Origin: Chimonanthus salicifolius
Lineage: Eukaryota; Streptophyta; Magnoliopsida; Laurales; Calycanthaceae
DNA: 64,000 nucleotides
Assembly (NCBI GenBank): GCA_013350335.1
Contig: CM023536.1
Span: forward strand, 39,874,314-39,938,313
Direction of reading: 5' to 3'
The notes under the pieces: model-generated
What the model was told of the DNA's origin: nothing
The model's input: only the letters and a program-made list of their open reading frames with translations
Database searches by the model: none
Program-made: the position numbers and the translations under genes
Part shown: positions 11,445 through 23,589 of the stretch, in pieces
How positions within the stretch are numbered: position 1 is the first letter of the stretch
Layout: every line of letters starts with the position of its first letter

Positions 11445-11840
11445 CATTTACAACTCTACTGCCGTCACCCATTTACAACTCTACTGCCATGTCTCATCCA
11501 AACTTGGTGCAAAGCTATTTGAGGGAGGATGCTTATCTATATAAACAAGGATTACATGCAAACGAGTTTTTTTTTTTTAATTTACATGTAGAAAACTATA
11601 GGATACCTAGCGTAGAACCCTCACGGGTGAATCCACTACCCTAGAGCACACCAACGTTAAACCATAGAGGTTCGAACCTGCAAACTCTACTGCCATCACC
11701 CATTTACAACTCTATTGCCATGTCTCATCCAAGCTTGGTGCAAAGCTATTTGAGGGAGGATGTTTATATATGTAAGGATTACATGCAAACTATATAAAAG
11801 TAAGGATTATATGCAAACGAGTTTGTGTGCAAGTTTGGTA
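11445..11840. repeat. Direct duplication flanking a SINE fragment
   Basis: About 120 bases (cacccatttacaactctact, then tcatccaa, then gcaaagctatttgagggagg, then ggattacatgcaaac) occur at 11464-11565 and again at 11698-11795. The SINE fragment lies between them. The first copy is preceded by an extra partial unit of about 23 bases and the second contains an extra small duplication near 11790-11820. It may reflect repeated slippage at the insertion site. Confidence 0.6.
11567..11687 (-). repeat. SINE fragment, lacks the 5' head
   Basis: Read on the minus strand: gcaggttcgaacctctatgg, ttggtgtgct, gattcacccgtgagg, tctacatgtaaatt, then an A tail. This follows the SINE copies at 52262 and 29238 from the B box onward. 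The A box half is missing. Confidence 0.75.
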
Positions 11841-12700
11841 CAAATTTGGATGGTGGGACTTATAATAGATTTACATAGGGTTTAATGGATCCAATTCTTC
11901 TCTCGCACCTACCTACTACAGTGAATTTCACTCATAATTAATTTGAAACCAATTTGATTTTTTAATATAGAAAAATCTTGTGAAAAATATAATATTCTAA
12001 AAAAATTAAAATATAATAATGACAATATTAATAAAATAAAAAACTTAATAAGGAATTTATTGGTAATTTATCGGGAATTTATCATAAATTTATCGAGATA
12101 TTATTGCGATATTATATTTATCACGTTTTAAACGTAGTTTTATCGAGAATTTACCATTGTGTCGATAAATACATGTTATTAACGCAGGTAAAGGTATTTT
12201 GCTGATAAAAACGTGATAAATTAGAAAATACTGTTAATATTTGTGACATTAGTCATAAGTCATTAATTTTATATCTCTCAATTGATGACGTAGGATGATT
12301 CAATAAACATAAAATTATACCAACACGTTATTTATATATTCTTTTTAAATATTTTACTCAATTATATGTTCCAAGATTCATTTCCACGGACCATTCTGCA
12401 ACTCATTCTGTGTATGATTATTCTTCTTGATAGCAATTTTGGGAATTCTATTGCCATTTATGAGTTTTGGAAATTCCCTCTATTACCAGCACTAAAAGAA
12501 GAAAAAGACCCATGAGATCTAAAAGAGAATTCTATGGGCAATTAAAATCCACAAAGGAACAAACTCAATCACATCCGACACTGATGTTCCCACCGTAATG
12601 CCTTGTGAGCTGAAAAACTGAATGGAACGGGAAGGGCTGAAAATCTCAATATCAGCCCATATCTCACTCAATAAATTTCTCTTCCCTATTTTTTTTTTTT
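11841..12700. other. AT-rich intergenic DNA
   Basis: A cluster of tttatcg / cgataaa motifs at 12055-12225 suggests an old palindrome-rich repeat. No coding or RNA feature recognised. Confidence 0.4.
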
Positions 12701-12800
12701 ACCAAAATCATCAATATCGTTGACGTATATCGGATATCCGCCGATATTGTCGATACATATTGTATTGGCTGAGATATAAAGATTTTCAAAACCGAGATTA
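12701..12800. repeat. CGGCCGATAT-type repeat, fragment
   Basis: tatcggatatccgccgatat, cgatacatattgtattgg and a terminal cacccct resemble the right half of the copies at 10067 and 47330. Confidence 0.45.
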
Positions 12801-13776
12801 TCACCCCTGAGAATAGGTATATTTCTCGCGCTAGGTTCCATTCTGATTGATCAGAACGAGCTTAATCTATCAACTCTATAAATTTCACTTTTTTTCAATG
12901 GTTTCAAATATACATATAAAATCTAACAGTACAACTAAAACATATACTTAATGAACTACAATTAGAAAAAAAATCGAAAATCTAAAATTCAATTTGAAGC
13001 AACTTAATCTTAATAGTTAAAATCATTTTGCATCCTAAATTTAGCAGTGCCGAATGAGTTTGACTACTAAAATCAAGTGACTAGAAATTGAAAGTTAGTC
13101 CAGTTGTAGTTAATGAAGTATTTTTCAATTCATATGGTTTATTTTTAATGTATATGATGAAACTTCAAAGAAAATAAATGAATTGGACAAAGTGTGCCTA
13201 TGTGTTTTAAGTTTTGACCTTTAATTTTGAATAAAATGAAAATTCAAGTTTATTTTTTGAGTATTTTTTTAAAAAATTGTCTAATTCAATTTATATTTGA
13301 TTCTTATTTGAGCAAAATTCAATTATTCTTGAATGAGTATTTGATAATTACGCTATTATGAATTGAGATTATAAACATAAGTAATTATGTAATGATAATT
13401 TATGTCTTTATTTATGTACATTAGTGTAAAATGATGGGCATAATTAATTTATATATTTATAAGTTTGTATCATTTTTTAAATTTCTTATACCGTCTTTTT
13501 CAAAAAGTCTAAATACCAAAACATCTCCTTATAAAGACAAAATCGAAAGGGATTTCAAAATAGATCTAACAACTATAGTCGTGAGAATGATGTGGAATCT
13601 CACCAACCCTAACACCACATAAATAATGGATGGATGACAACCATTGCACTCATTCCCACATTCGAAAATTCCAAAGACGTGGTTAATTCCACAACCCTCA
13701 ATCCAAGTGCGGTGAACTAATTTGGGTTCAGATGCAATTGCATGTCAAATGAGGGCCCGCTTACACTTTTTATAAC
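12801..13776. other. Intergenic DNA, nothing recognised
   Basis: AT-rich, with no protein family pattern in any frame examined. Confidence 0.4.
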
Positions 13777-13845
13777 TAAGGTGCTAAAGTTTTTTAGAGC
13801 ACTTAAATAATCTTCGGAACATAGGTAAGCCTCCATTCTACCTCT
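13777..13845 (+). repeat. Dispersed repeat, copy 2 of 3
   Basis: taaggtgctaaagttttttagagcac, then aataatcttcgg and gcctcc: a diverged copy of 6369-6440. Confidence 0.35.
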
Positions 13846-13902
13846 ACGAAGAGCAGTTATTTGAAATAGACTGAAAATCACATTCAAAACTCTAGCTTTC
13901 TG

Positions 13903-13924
13903 ATATATGTATATATATGTATGT

Positions 13925-13956
<32 letters not shown>

Positions 13957-13981
13957 CATATAGATATATATACATATATAC

Positions 13982-14013
<32 letters not shown>
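13903..14013. repeat. AT/ATAC-rich microsatellite
   Basis: About 110 bases of almost pure (AT)n with interspersed (ATAC/ATGT) steps. The short open frames over it are compositional. Confidence 0.9.
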
Positions 14014-15264
14014 CTTAAATTCATATCTTAGCAAAATATTTATTCATTTGGAAAATTATCCTAAATGTACGTTGGCTAAAGAGTATGCCTTGCTATTTAC
14101 ATTTCATGAGTTAGGATCCTCTAAAATACATGTTATACTCTCTTCAAATGTTAGAAATATGGACACGTGATATAATTGTCAGGGCCACCTATCCTATACT
14201 AATTGGAGGTAAACCCTTCGAGGGGAGAGCTAGTAAACTTTTAGCCATCTGTAACACAATTGATACTGAAATTCTTCCCTTCAATATTGATAAAAAAAGG
14301 TGGTTAAAATTTTATAGTTAAGATCAAATTTTTGTTATGCACATTGAAAGTTCTCTTTTATATGATGCGGTGGATAAGTTTCACAACTATGCCACACATC
14401 TATCAAAATTCTTCTTAAATCATTTATATAGACAAACGGAAATTTAGAATCTGAATAATTTTTTGTTAATACATCAACAGAAAAGATAACTAAGATACTA
14501 AGATATCTAAACGTTCCACCTCAATTTTCCAGATGTCTCACCTGACTGATCTTTGAGACGTTTAAATCTTCCCATCTACACACGTCGGATATAAATTATG
14601 GAGAGTGACTCTTTTTGTATTTAAGAAAACTTAATCTCAAAATCTCTTACAAAGATAGATAGAAATTGACCATCAAACTAACCCCAATAGATAGAACAGA
14701 TTTTTGTTTGGCAGATTGGGTAAAAGCCCCACAACCATGAAGAACATTTGTTATAGAGCATCTTGAACATGTTATAAATACACTAGAGTTGGTATGGCAT
14801 GTGCTGTACGAGTTCCAAACAGCTTCAGTTGGACGTACTTTGCGGTGGCCAATATAGCACGTTGACCCACTTTAGTATCTCTTTTCGAGAAGAAAACCAT
14901 AACTTGATATAGTAATTTTAGTATTAGAAAGAGAAACAATTAGGTGCAAGAAGCATCTCCACCATTTATTATTAAATTTTTAAATTTAAATTATATATAT
15001 TTTTAAAACTGTTAGTGGTGATTCAAAATCTAATCTTATCATGGTCAGATCTTCTACTATGAGAAAAAAAAATATTCAAAATGAGATGATCATTTTTATC
15101 ATAACAAAAATCTGACTTTATTATGGTCATATCTCTGAAAGACATAAAATAAAATAAATTCTCAGTAGAACATGGCTACAGAGGAAAGCATTCCTTTCAA
15201 CCCTACCAACCCAACCCAAAACCAACAGAAACGAAAACGAAGAGGAAAGCATTGTAGGCAACTG
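14014..15264. other. Intergenic DNA, nothing recognised
   Basis: Includes open frames near 14130-14321 and 15172-15387. They show no recognisable family pattern and overlap or abut dispersed repeat sequence. Confidence 0.4.
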
Positions 15265-15345
15265 GGTGTTTTTTTTAATGAGTGTTCAAGCGTCTCACCC
15301 GATCAATCCTTCGGGATATGCAAAAACCTCCTAATCTGCATGCAC
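15265..15345 (+). repeat. Dispersed repeat, copy 3 of 3
   Basis: tgggtgtttt, gagtgttcaagcgtctcac, then atcaatccttcgggatatgc and aaacctcc: a diverged copy of 6369-6440. Confidence 0.4.
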
Positions 15346-15763
15346 AGAGTAAAGCTACAGATAGTGGCTTTTTGGGGTTCAGTGTGAATCAAACACAAGA
15401 TAAGCAACCCATCAGGTTTGATCAAAATGTCATACTTACAAGCAACTCTGAGTGTCGTGCAATCGACCATTAGATCCATTCCATATTCATCACCCTCCAG
15501 TCATCAGATGTGAATATTCAAATCCTTTTTTGAGACCCAAACATAAATATTGTTTAGCAACAGAACCAAACTAATTTAGCAACAGAACTCGACTCTGGTG
15601 TATGAACAGGCAAAAACCAAAAACTAAATGATCAGGAGATAAAGGAACTCTACCATAAATACTGTTAGGTGACATTTTCTTTGCCATGGTGACAACATAA
15701 GATTGGGATCTACTGATTAGCAGTTCTACCATAAAGGGTGGGTTTGTCCAAGGCCAACAACAA

Positions 15764-15871
15764 GCCTAAGATCCAGATGCACTTGTTTACCATTCAAAAA
15801 AAGGAGCGAGAGAGGGAAAAAAAGGTGAAAAGGAGCAAAAAAAAAAAGGCCTAAGATCCAGATGCACTTGT
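15764..15871. repeat. 23-bp direct repeat pair, 85 bp apart
   Basis: gcctaagatccagatgcact plus tgt occurs exactly at 15764-15786 and 15849-15871, with an A/G-rich spacer. It lies just past the 3' end of the WRKY gene. Confidence 0.8.
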
Positions 15872-16128
15872 ATGGATCACAATAGCGAGGAAAAAAACAC
15901 AATGTCATGAAAGAGTTCTTACACTTACGGATCACCTCTATTCAATAGAGTTCTCATGCGGCCGTTGATGATCATCTCCCCCATCAAGGTCTTCAATTGT
16001 CAGCAAACTGCTCCATCCTCTGTATTCTCAAGCTCTAAACATATTATTTACAGGAGCAATTCAACTAATCATAAACCAGGTGCACATACAAAGGCCACGG
16101 CTTCAAAGCTGACATGGATCCAAGTGGT

Positions 16129-18834
16129 CTATGTGTGAGCAGACTGGGTCATTAACCTGGAATGGTTGTGCTCTCCTTCATACGTGACAATGAGCATAGA
16201 AGGATCTTCCAAGCACCTCTCAACATGCTTCCTTGCTGGGCAACCTCTCATGCTACTACATTTATAGTATCCTCTGCATAAGTTCAACATTTATTTTCTC
16301 AGTTTTTTTTAATGCCCCATTAGTGTACTTAATAATCATCCAATTGTAGGAAAAGCACATATAGGACAGGATTTTAAACTCGGGCATACTAATATTTAGA
16401 TGGGCAGTCAATTTCCAAATACAACTGAAGTTTTGATTTAGGCACTCCCAATTTTGATACAAGGAGACACTCTTTGTACTTTTCACCACTTAAATTGTGA
16501 AGGGTGCAAAATGACAAAGGGAGTGCCTCCTTGTATCGGAATTGGGAGTGCATCAATCACTATCCATTCAACTGTGTTAGGGCATTCAAAAGGATTCCCA
16601 AACACCATTTAGTTGGACATCTTGCAGAATAGAAAGCCAGTCATTCAGCCATTTGTGGCCAAGCACAAACTAGAAATTCCACTAGATGGGAAACTTTTCG
16701 AACTTATCTGCCCCAATAAGAGATGATAATGATGTAGCGAAGTCACAAAAAAGAGTCACACATAATGCATTCCTGGTTCCACAATTGCACCAACAACACA
16801 TGCAGGCTGCCTGGCTTCATGGGATCGGGACCACTTGATCTACCTCATATTGTTGAAGCAACTGGTTCTTCCAGTTTTCCCTTGCATAGTATTTACCTTA
16901 ACAGAGCCAACACCAAAAGCATCATAAAACCATCCCTGGGAAGAGGAGAATCAAGACGTTGAATTGTTTCAAGTAGAGTGTCTAGCGTTGCCATAGTCAA
17001 TATGGTGGTCCCCATTCAATAGGGTAACAGATAAGGGCAATGTCCAGTCACTTTTTAATGGGAGCAAATTGTAGCTTACCTAGTCCACATAACATCATTG
17101 TACTTAGAATACTGCTGTTCTTGAATTATTTGTGTTCTATTCATTGAGAGTTGGTGTGACATTTGGTCACGCGGGGAGGAAATTGGAACTGTATTCTTTG
17201 ACCTTAAATTCCGAAAATCAAATCATGATTCAAGGAATCAGAAATTGACCAACAAAATCACATCTCATCTTATCTCCATTTTCTATCAACTTGAAAGTTA
17301 GAAAAAGCTATATTTGAGAGCACAAATTTGGCAACAATGATACAATTATTTACAATTGGTGATCACTTCAATTACATAGCAGAAATAGAAAACTATCTCT
17401 TTGGATCTAAATATGAATGTTTCAACTACACATAATGAACAGTAAAAAATAGCTATTTCTTTGTATGAGTCGCGACTTGTCCTTATCAGTCGATACTGAT
17501 GTCCTCCAAGGCAAGATGGATGACTTCGATATTAATGTAATTTTGGCCAAAATAAATATCGGAAGCCAAACCACAACAAAATCATTTGGAAGCCACAATC
17601 TTTAATATACCTCAATTTGTAGTTCTTATATATAAAAGAAATCCAAAACAAATCAACCACAATGATAGACATCTAAATGGAACTACCATTAGTTGTTAAT
17701 GTGAACTAAACTGATCATCCAAACTAATGAAAGCAGCAACACCATTTGATAAGAGGTAAAAAGAACCAAAAGGAAATACTTGCAAACAAGAGGGAAGTAG
17801 ATTCTATACCTCGGATGTGGAGAACCCTTAATTGGCTTCTGGCCATACTTCCTCCATGAATACTCATCAGGAGGGATATCAGCAAGCTTGCTACTAATGG
17901 CAGGCACCTTGATAGATCTCTTCACCCTCAGTTTCCTATAGCGTAAAAATGAATGGAACAACTCATTTCAAATCCAACAAAGATGACAAGTAAAATACAG
18001 AAGAGAAGACCTCTTGGGAGGCACAAATATCACAATCAAGTCTAACCTCCTTTTTGAACAGTGGCATCTCCCACTAGACCCACATTTTCCACTCCCATCT
18101 TCCCCTCTGCCAGAACACCTCCTCTTGGGAGGCTGATGTGGGTTGTGATCAGATGACTGTGAAGCACCAATCAAATTGAAGGACTTGCCATCCAAGCTAG
18201 CTACACTAACGCTACCATCCACGCTCAGAGAAGACATGAAAGACCTGTTTGATGACATGGTGGGCGTACAACTAGAGCCATCAAACTTAAGATTTATGCC
18301 ACCGTTGCTCCTCCTAAACATCATATCAGCTTGGTATTTCATCTGTTGCTGAAGCTGAAACCTCTGCTGCTGTTGGAGGAAATGCAAGTGGGTGGCTGGC
18401 GTCTGGTTACCAAATTGGTTATGAGAATTTTTAGCAGCGGAGGATTCCATTTCCAGAGTTGGGTTTTCTAAGAATCCCTTTTGTGAAAGTTGGAGAGAAT
18501 TTCTTCCACTTGAGTCCATTTCTTGTTTTGGGTTTTCCATAAATTTTCTTTGGAGAAGCTGAAGAGACATAGCCGAAGACTCTGACCTTGACATTGGGTT
18601 ATCCAATAAGAACTTTTGTGGGCAAGGGGATTGAACTTTTTTCACTATCCTAACCCTTCCATGACCCAAGCTTGTATTGAGAAGGTTAACAACTTTCCGA
18701 AATTTGAGGACCGCTTCTCCTGTTTCCGCCATCAGATTTCTATACTGCAGCTGATCTTGGGGCTGAGATAGTAGACTCAGCACCCTGTGGCAGCTCTCCA
18801 CAGCTCTTCTATTAGCCTCTTCCACCTCCTCCAT
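16129..18834 (-). CDS. WRKY transcription factor, group IId (three exons, 352 aa)
   Basis: Nuclear DNA-binding regulator expected to bind W-boxes (TTGAC) in stress, defence or senescence programmes. Exons on the minus strand are 18834-18047, 17935-17810 and 16273-16129. Introns run 18046-17936 and 17809-16274, both GT..AG; the second sits at the conserved Pro-Arg/Gly site of the WRKY domain. Residues about 42-62 form the IId C-motif ([21 protein letters not shown]), the calmodulin-binding region in relatives. Residues about 247-263 are the plant zinc cluster ([15 protein letters not shown]). The WRKY domain has WRKYGQK at 290-296 and a complete zinc site, C310-x5-C316-x23-H340-x-H342. A glutamine-rich stretch lies near residues 160-175. 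The best fit is the WRKY21/39/74 subclade. The start is the second in-frame ATG (MEEVEE); five codons upstream another ATG exists. No damage seen, so it is probably functional. Confidence 0.95.
16441..16552. mobile_element. Foldback MITE inside WRKY intron 2
   Basis: ggcactcccaattttgatac and the following aaggag..cactc are matched in inverted order by gagtgcctccttgtatcgga and attgggagtgc. The arms are about 42 bases with a handful of mismatches around a short loop. The whole element is a single hairpin and would be transcribed in the WRKY pre-mRNA on the minus strand. Confidence 0.75.
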
Positions 18835-19533
18835 GCTTACACAATACACAACGCGAAAACCCCCAAAACCCCCCTAGAAACCTAGAACACATAACATTAC
18901 AGAAACCTCAAAATCTCTTCCCATGATGCAGATCTCCAAAAACACATTAAAGAAAAAGGAAACCAAATGAAAGCCCCAGAAAAAAGCTGTTGGATTGCTT
19001 GAATTGGTTTGGAAGCGTAGAACTCTATATTTCTCTATGACTTAATAAACCGAGATGGGATTTTTGGATAGATTTTATCAGAACAGATTGCAGAAATGGA
19101 AAAAGAAGAGAAGAGTCCTCTGGGACTGGGCAATGAAACCTTCACCTTCAAAACCAGACACCAGAAAACCAAGAGGAGCCTCAAAATCTACTCTAAGAAA
19201 ATACTCACAATGGAAGTAGAAATCCGGAGACATAAAGAGTAAAAATTGATCAGTTTCCGAAGGGAGGACTGGGTCGGATTCATTTGGAATTTTATCAGAA
19301 GGTAGAACAGAGGAATGGATGCATGGAATTGGATTCAAACAAGAAAAATCCAGCCGATTAGGATACTGATTGAATACAACAAAATAGTATACAGAAACGG
19401 GGAAAAATAAAATAGAAAACAGACCTTGGATTCGAGTTATAAAACCCTAGATTCTGCCATGGCTGGGAGATTGTGAAAGGTGTGAAAGAGGAGATTTGCC
19501 AGGCCTAAAGGCGGAGAAAATTCTCCCCTTTAG

Positions 19534-19549
19534 CATTATTTTATATTTA
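19534..19549 (-). promoter_or_regulatory. Candidate TATA region of the WRKY gene
   Basis: On the minus strand taaatataaaataatg lies about 700 bases before the WRKY start codon. A 5' UTR from about 19505 would contain a donor-like CCAAG/GTCTG near 19424, so a 5' UTR intron is possible. Confidence 0.4.
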
Positions 19550-19650
19550 AATAATTACTTATCATTTTAAAGAGAGTAGGAACGAGGTGCATTTTATCAA
19601 CCTGCGCACCGGATGACAAGGAGACGATTCGATCCACTGGACTGCCGGGG

Positions 19651-20317
19651 TTGACACACTCTTAAATATTTGTGTATTGACACTTGTCACTATGATAGTA
19701 TGGATTAGTATATTAGAAGATATATTATCATAAAACACTCTTAACCTTTGGATCTAAGCAGATGATTTTGATCTGTTAAAATATTTAATTAGCTGATTCT
19801 ATGGCTTGAAATCTTTATCTTAGATTAGATGGATGGGGAGTTTTCGTGAACTTATTTTTGGTTTTGTTAACCAATCCATGATATCATCTTTATGAATGTG
19901 GGTCCTATTAGGTTATCAAAAAGCCACGTGTCATTTGAAGTTCAGCTCTCGAATGTTGGTTTAGACGAACGGTGGCAGTCATCCGAAGTGGAGACTGGAG
20001 AGAAGGGTAGAGTAGCCGAGGAACTAACTGCCGTTTGCAGCTGCAGCTGATACGAAGTGGGCCCCACATCGACCCCGTTATCCTTTTATTTTCCTCATTT
20101 TTCTCTTTCGTCAAAATGTCCGCCAGGGAGGAAGGGGCCCACCGAGGGGCATCCGAAGTAGCCGTTGCGTGTGTCACCAATGGGTTCTTGCCAAGTGTAG
20201 GTGTGGATGGGAAAGAAGCCACGCGTCGTATGGTTGTTGACCGGGCATCTTTTTGGCGATAATTTCTTCCTTGATGCTAATGCTAAGGTGGGCCCCACTG
20301 GGTCTGAAGCGTTGACT
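19651..20317 (-). promoter_or_regulatory. W-box cluster and G-box upstream of the WRKY gene
   Basis: TTGACA occurs at 19651-19656 and 19677-19682, TTGACC at 20237-20242 and TTGACT at 20312-20317 (all read on the plus strand). A G-box core CACGTG lies at 19925-19930 in gccacgtgtc. W-boxes are the known binding sites of WRKY proteins, so self- or cross-regulation by WRKYs is a reasonable inference. No separate gene was recognised in 19.6-20.5 kb. Confidence 0.45.
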
Positions 20318-20755
20318 TTAAAGCGACGCTGAGATTTCTCTCTCTCGTCTAGACTCTGGCGTTGCTTTTCTTTCGCTTGTTTGTATTTATATTGTTATTA
20401 TAATCATTATTTTTCTTTGGCTTCGAAGAAACCTTGGCTCGTTCTTGTAACTTTGCCTCTTTCGTGCGTAGTGGAGTACATTCTTATTAAACGTGGGACA
20501 ATTAGTCCAATCAACTTAACCTTCCGTTTTCAAAGATAAAGTGGAGACGGGGAAGAATAGTTAATTGTTGAATATTGGGAAGTTATTTTCAAAAAGTTAA
20601 TATGAATAATTTTAGATCTAGTTGAATAAATTATTTTGAGGAGAATATTTTAGAAAATAACTATTTTTTAAGGTTTTAAAGAAATTGTGAGAGAGAGAGA
20701 AAAGACCTTGTTTGAGAGAATTTAGGAAGAGTGAAAGAGTTATAAAATTGGAGGG
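20318..20755. other. Intergenic DNA upstream of the WRKY gene
   Basis: Nothing recognised beyond pyrimidine-rich and purine-rich patches. Confidence 0.4.
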
Positions 20756-21113
20756 GTGAAACTCATGTCTGGTTTTGATTTGACTTGCATGACCCGACTC
20801 TAGAAATCATGCGGGTCGGGTCATGCAAGCCGAGTTAGCAGGTTGGATCGAGTTGAGAAAGTAGAAATTCGTATGTAATTCGAGTCGAGTTGAATTTAGA
20901 AATTTTCACATTAACCCAACTTAACTCGATTAAAATTAAGTTAAAATGGGTTCAGAATACGGGTTGAGTCAGAATTCGAATTGAGATGGGTTAGAATTTG
21001 AGTTGAGTCGAGTTAGGTCGATAATTTCAGGTAAATAACTCGGGTCAAGTCGAGTTCCATAAATATTAACTTGAGTCGGGTTAAAACCCGACTCAACCCG
21101 ATTTCAACCTTAG
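20756..21113. repeat. GGGTCGAGTT-rich interspersed repeat
   Basis: Many degenerate copies of gagtcgagtt / gggtcgggt and their inverses (for example gcgggtcgggtcatgc, cgggttaaaacccgac). Non-coding. Similar in style to the hAT-like element at 28703 and the stretch at 43980, but not collinear with either. Confidence 0.45.
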
Positions 21114-21819
21114 AAAATTGAGACACATATGATGCACGAAATATTTTTTGTTAAAGTTTATTAATAAATATAAAAAAAAAAAAAAAGAACAAGAATATTT
21201 CTTATATCATCCAATTATAAGAATATTTCTTCTATCATCCAATCACATGATATTATTAAAGCTCCTTATTACATTCTTTACTATTCGTACTATCAGATTA
21301 GACAGTGGGGCGTTACCAATTTCATTAAATGGATGGTTTGCTAAAGATTGGAATTATAAAAGTGGTAAGGTTGAAAGCTTGAAATGATTCAACAATGATA
21401 AACTGTAAATCTGTAACTACAATTATCTTTTACATGGACAAAACATGAACTTTCATTTCTTTTCGAAAATAAATATGAGCAACAGGATAATTAATTAATT
21501 ATGTCACACCTTTATCATACTTTTCATTTTGTTATCCTCTTCTATTTCTTTAACCAAAGGAATTTGAGTGGTAGCTAGGAGTCTCGATTCCTACTTTATT
21601 CTAAAAGATCACTTCTAAACTTATCCTAAGAATTAGTGATTGCTTTAAAAAAAATTGAGTTGTTGTTTGTTTAAATAGTAGAAACGCAAAGATTAAGCAA
21701 AGAAAGCTACTTCTCTAAGTAATTGTGAAGTTAAAAACTTGAAAAGATGAGCCGAAATTAGAATTGAAGTAGAATGGGCATCTCATGAAAGTAAAGCAAA
21801 CTAAGAAGCATAATAATTA
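21114..21819. other. AT-rich intergenic DNA
   Basis: Nothing recognised. Confidence 0.4.
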
Positions 21820-22008
21820 CTTTCTCTTTCTCAAATTAGTTGTTTTATATGGATTTTGAAATTGTCCTAAAATAGTTGTATCATTTATATTAGAATAGCA
21901 TAAAGTGTGTTAAAAATGGAGAAGATCACATCGAGTGCTAGTCTATATAGAGAGTTCTTAAATTATATAAATACTTCAAATGAGACAATTAAAATAGAAC
22001 AGAGCAAG
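21820..22008 (+). mobile_element. Stowaway-like MITE (189 bp)
   Basis: Flanked by TA at 21818-21819 and 22009-22010. The left end CTTTCTCTTTCTCAAATTAG and the right end, CTTGCTCTGTTCTATTTTAA on the opposite strand, are imperfect terminal inverted repeats. Same family as 10329-10503. Confidence 0.65.
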
Positions 22009-22553
22009 TAATAAATTAAACTTGACCTCTCTCAGAATTAATGAATTGTTCAATTTTAAAATCCATTGGGTCCTTTTCTTTAATATTAATAGATTCTTTG
22101 GAGACGTTAAAACAAGTAAATGAGTCCAAAGATTTGGGTGTTTGAGTTTTTCTGTTTCAGTCTTTCTATGCTTTGCCACTAGCATTTTAAAGTTTAAGAT
22201 AAAAAAATGATAGTTATATATATAAACAAGTGTTCAACTCATTTGACCATTTTAACTAATATTATTTTAGACTTTTGAGAATTTAAATGTTACAAGTCAT
22301 ATATTTAATTTATAGAAGTTTAATTGTAAAAATGAAATCTGAATATAATTTTTATCATAATATTATAATCTTAAAAACAATATGTTGGAGTCTAGTTACC
22401 CACAAGTGTCACTTGAAATTAAATTTCATTATATTTTTAACTAAATATGAATCTCATAAAATGCATCTTGTGCCTAGAGGCCCTAGACAACTATCTCTAA
22501 TACGACATTCATTCAATTTTATTTAATAATGTACTGATTCAATGGACAATTTA
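22009..22553. other. AT-rich intergenic DNA
   Basis: Nothing recognised. Confidence 0.4.
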
Positions 22554-23052
22554 TGTAATGACTCAACTTAGAATTTATAAATCTGTAATGGAAATTGAAT
22601 AATTAGACACGTGAGAATAGAGCTCGTATATGCGGGAGGCCGTTGGAAATTCTCCCATGGGACCCCGAGAACTGAGAGAAAAATTGGAAATTTCTGTTGT
22701 CGACCTTGAGGACTCGGTGAGAGTTCGAGGCCCTGAGAGCTCGAGGCTGGGAGCAACTTAGTTGATAAACATAAAATTTGGGGATTTCAGCTCTCTGGTC
22801 TGAGGATTCGAGAGAAGCTCGAGGCCTCTAGACTGCACAAATTCGACTTATTATTTAAAGGCTCAGTCTCGACCCAAAATCTATTTTTGCGCCCTTCCAC
22901 TCCTTTTCAACTTCGAGCATAGCCCCTCCCCAGCTGAACCAGACACTCATTTCTCCCTTTTCCATCCAAACCATATGTTGCATGTATTGGATCTGAAGAG
23001 GACTTGCCCTAAGCTCCTTCCTACTCTGATTTTCTTCTTCCCAAGGTAATCT

Positions 23053-23589
23053 TGTAACACCCCACCCCATAGGGGGTTTGTAGTGTGGAGGAGTAAAAGC
23101 CTCACATTGCTAGTTGCTTTGGAAATTCTCTGGTACATAAGTGGTAGCCTTCCTCTTTCCATGAGGCATTTTAGGAGTAACTAGTGAATTGGCTCACCAA
23201 TTGAAAGCCGTGCGGACTGTGTGTGAAGCTCAGAGCAGACAATATCATGCTAGCGGGACGGGTCGTTACAAATGGTATCAGAATATGATTCAACTCTCTA
23301 CCTGAGGGTGTGTGCTTGATTGTTATGTGTGCAGAGCCGAAGACAGCTCTGACTTTAAGGGGGATAAATTCTAATACCCCATCCCAGAGGGGGTCTATTT
23401 TGTGGAGGAGAAAAAGTCCCACATTGCTAGTTGCTTTATACATTCTCTGGTATATAAGTGGTAGCCTTCCTCTTTTTAGCATGAGGTCTTTTGGGAGCAA
23501 TAGTGGGTTGGAACGCCAATTGAAAGCCGTACGGACTGTGTGTGAGGCCTAGAGCGAACAATATCATGCTAGAGGGATGGGTCGTTACA
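23053..23589 (+). mobile_element. TRIM retrotransposon, complete (537 bp)
   Basis: Two similar LTRs, 23053-23269 (TGTAACACCCC...GTCGTTACA) and 23370-23589 (TCTAATACCCC...GTCGTTACA), enclose about 100 bases. Right after the first LTR lies tggtatcaga (23272), a match to the initiator Met-tRNA primer site. Just before the second lies the purine tract taagggggataaa (about 23356-23368). The flanks aatct (23048-23052) and aagct (23590-23594) agree at four of five bases, as expected for an old target duplication. There is no coding capacity, so it must move with borrowed proteins. Its LTR motif tcccacattgc links it to the solo LTRs at 42501 and 62864. Confidence 0.85.

Noticed and set aside
13717..14034. 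Minus-strand 105-codon frame rich in Ile/Tyr
   Set aside because: It is a translation of the AT microsatellite.
15172..15387. ATG-started frame MATEESIPFNPTNPTQ..KRKRRG
   Set aside because: The first 30 codons look protein-like, but the frame then runs into a dispersed repeat (15265-15345) without a splice site I could support.
22855..23500. Minus-strand open frames over the TRIM
   Set aside because: TRIMs have no coding capacity. The two similar frames simply reflect the two TRIM LTRs.
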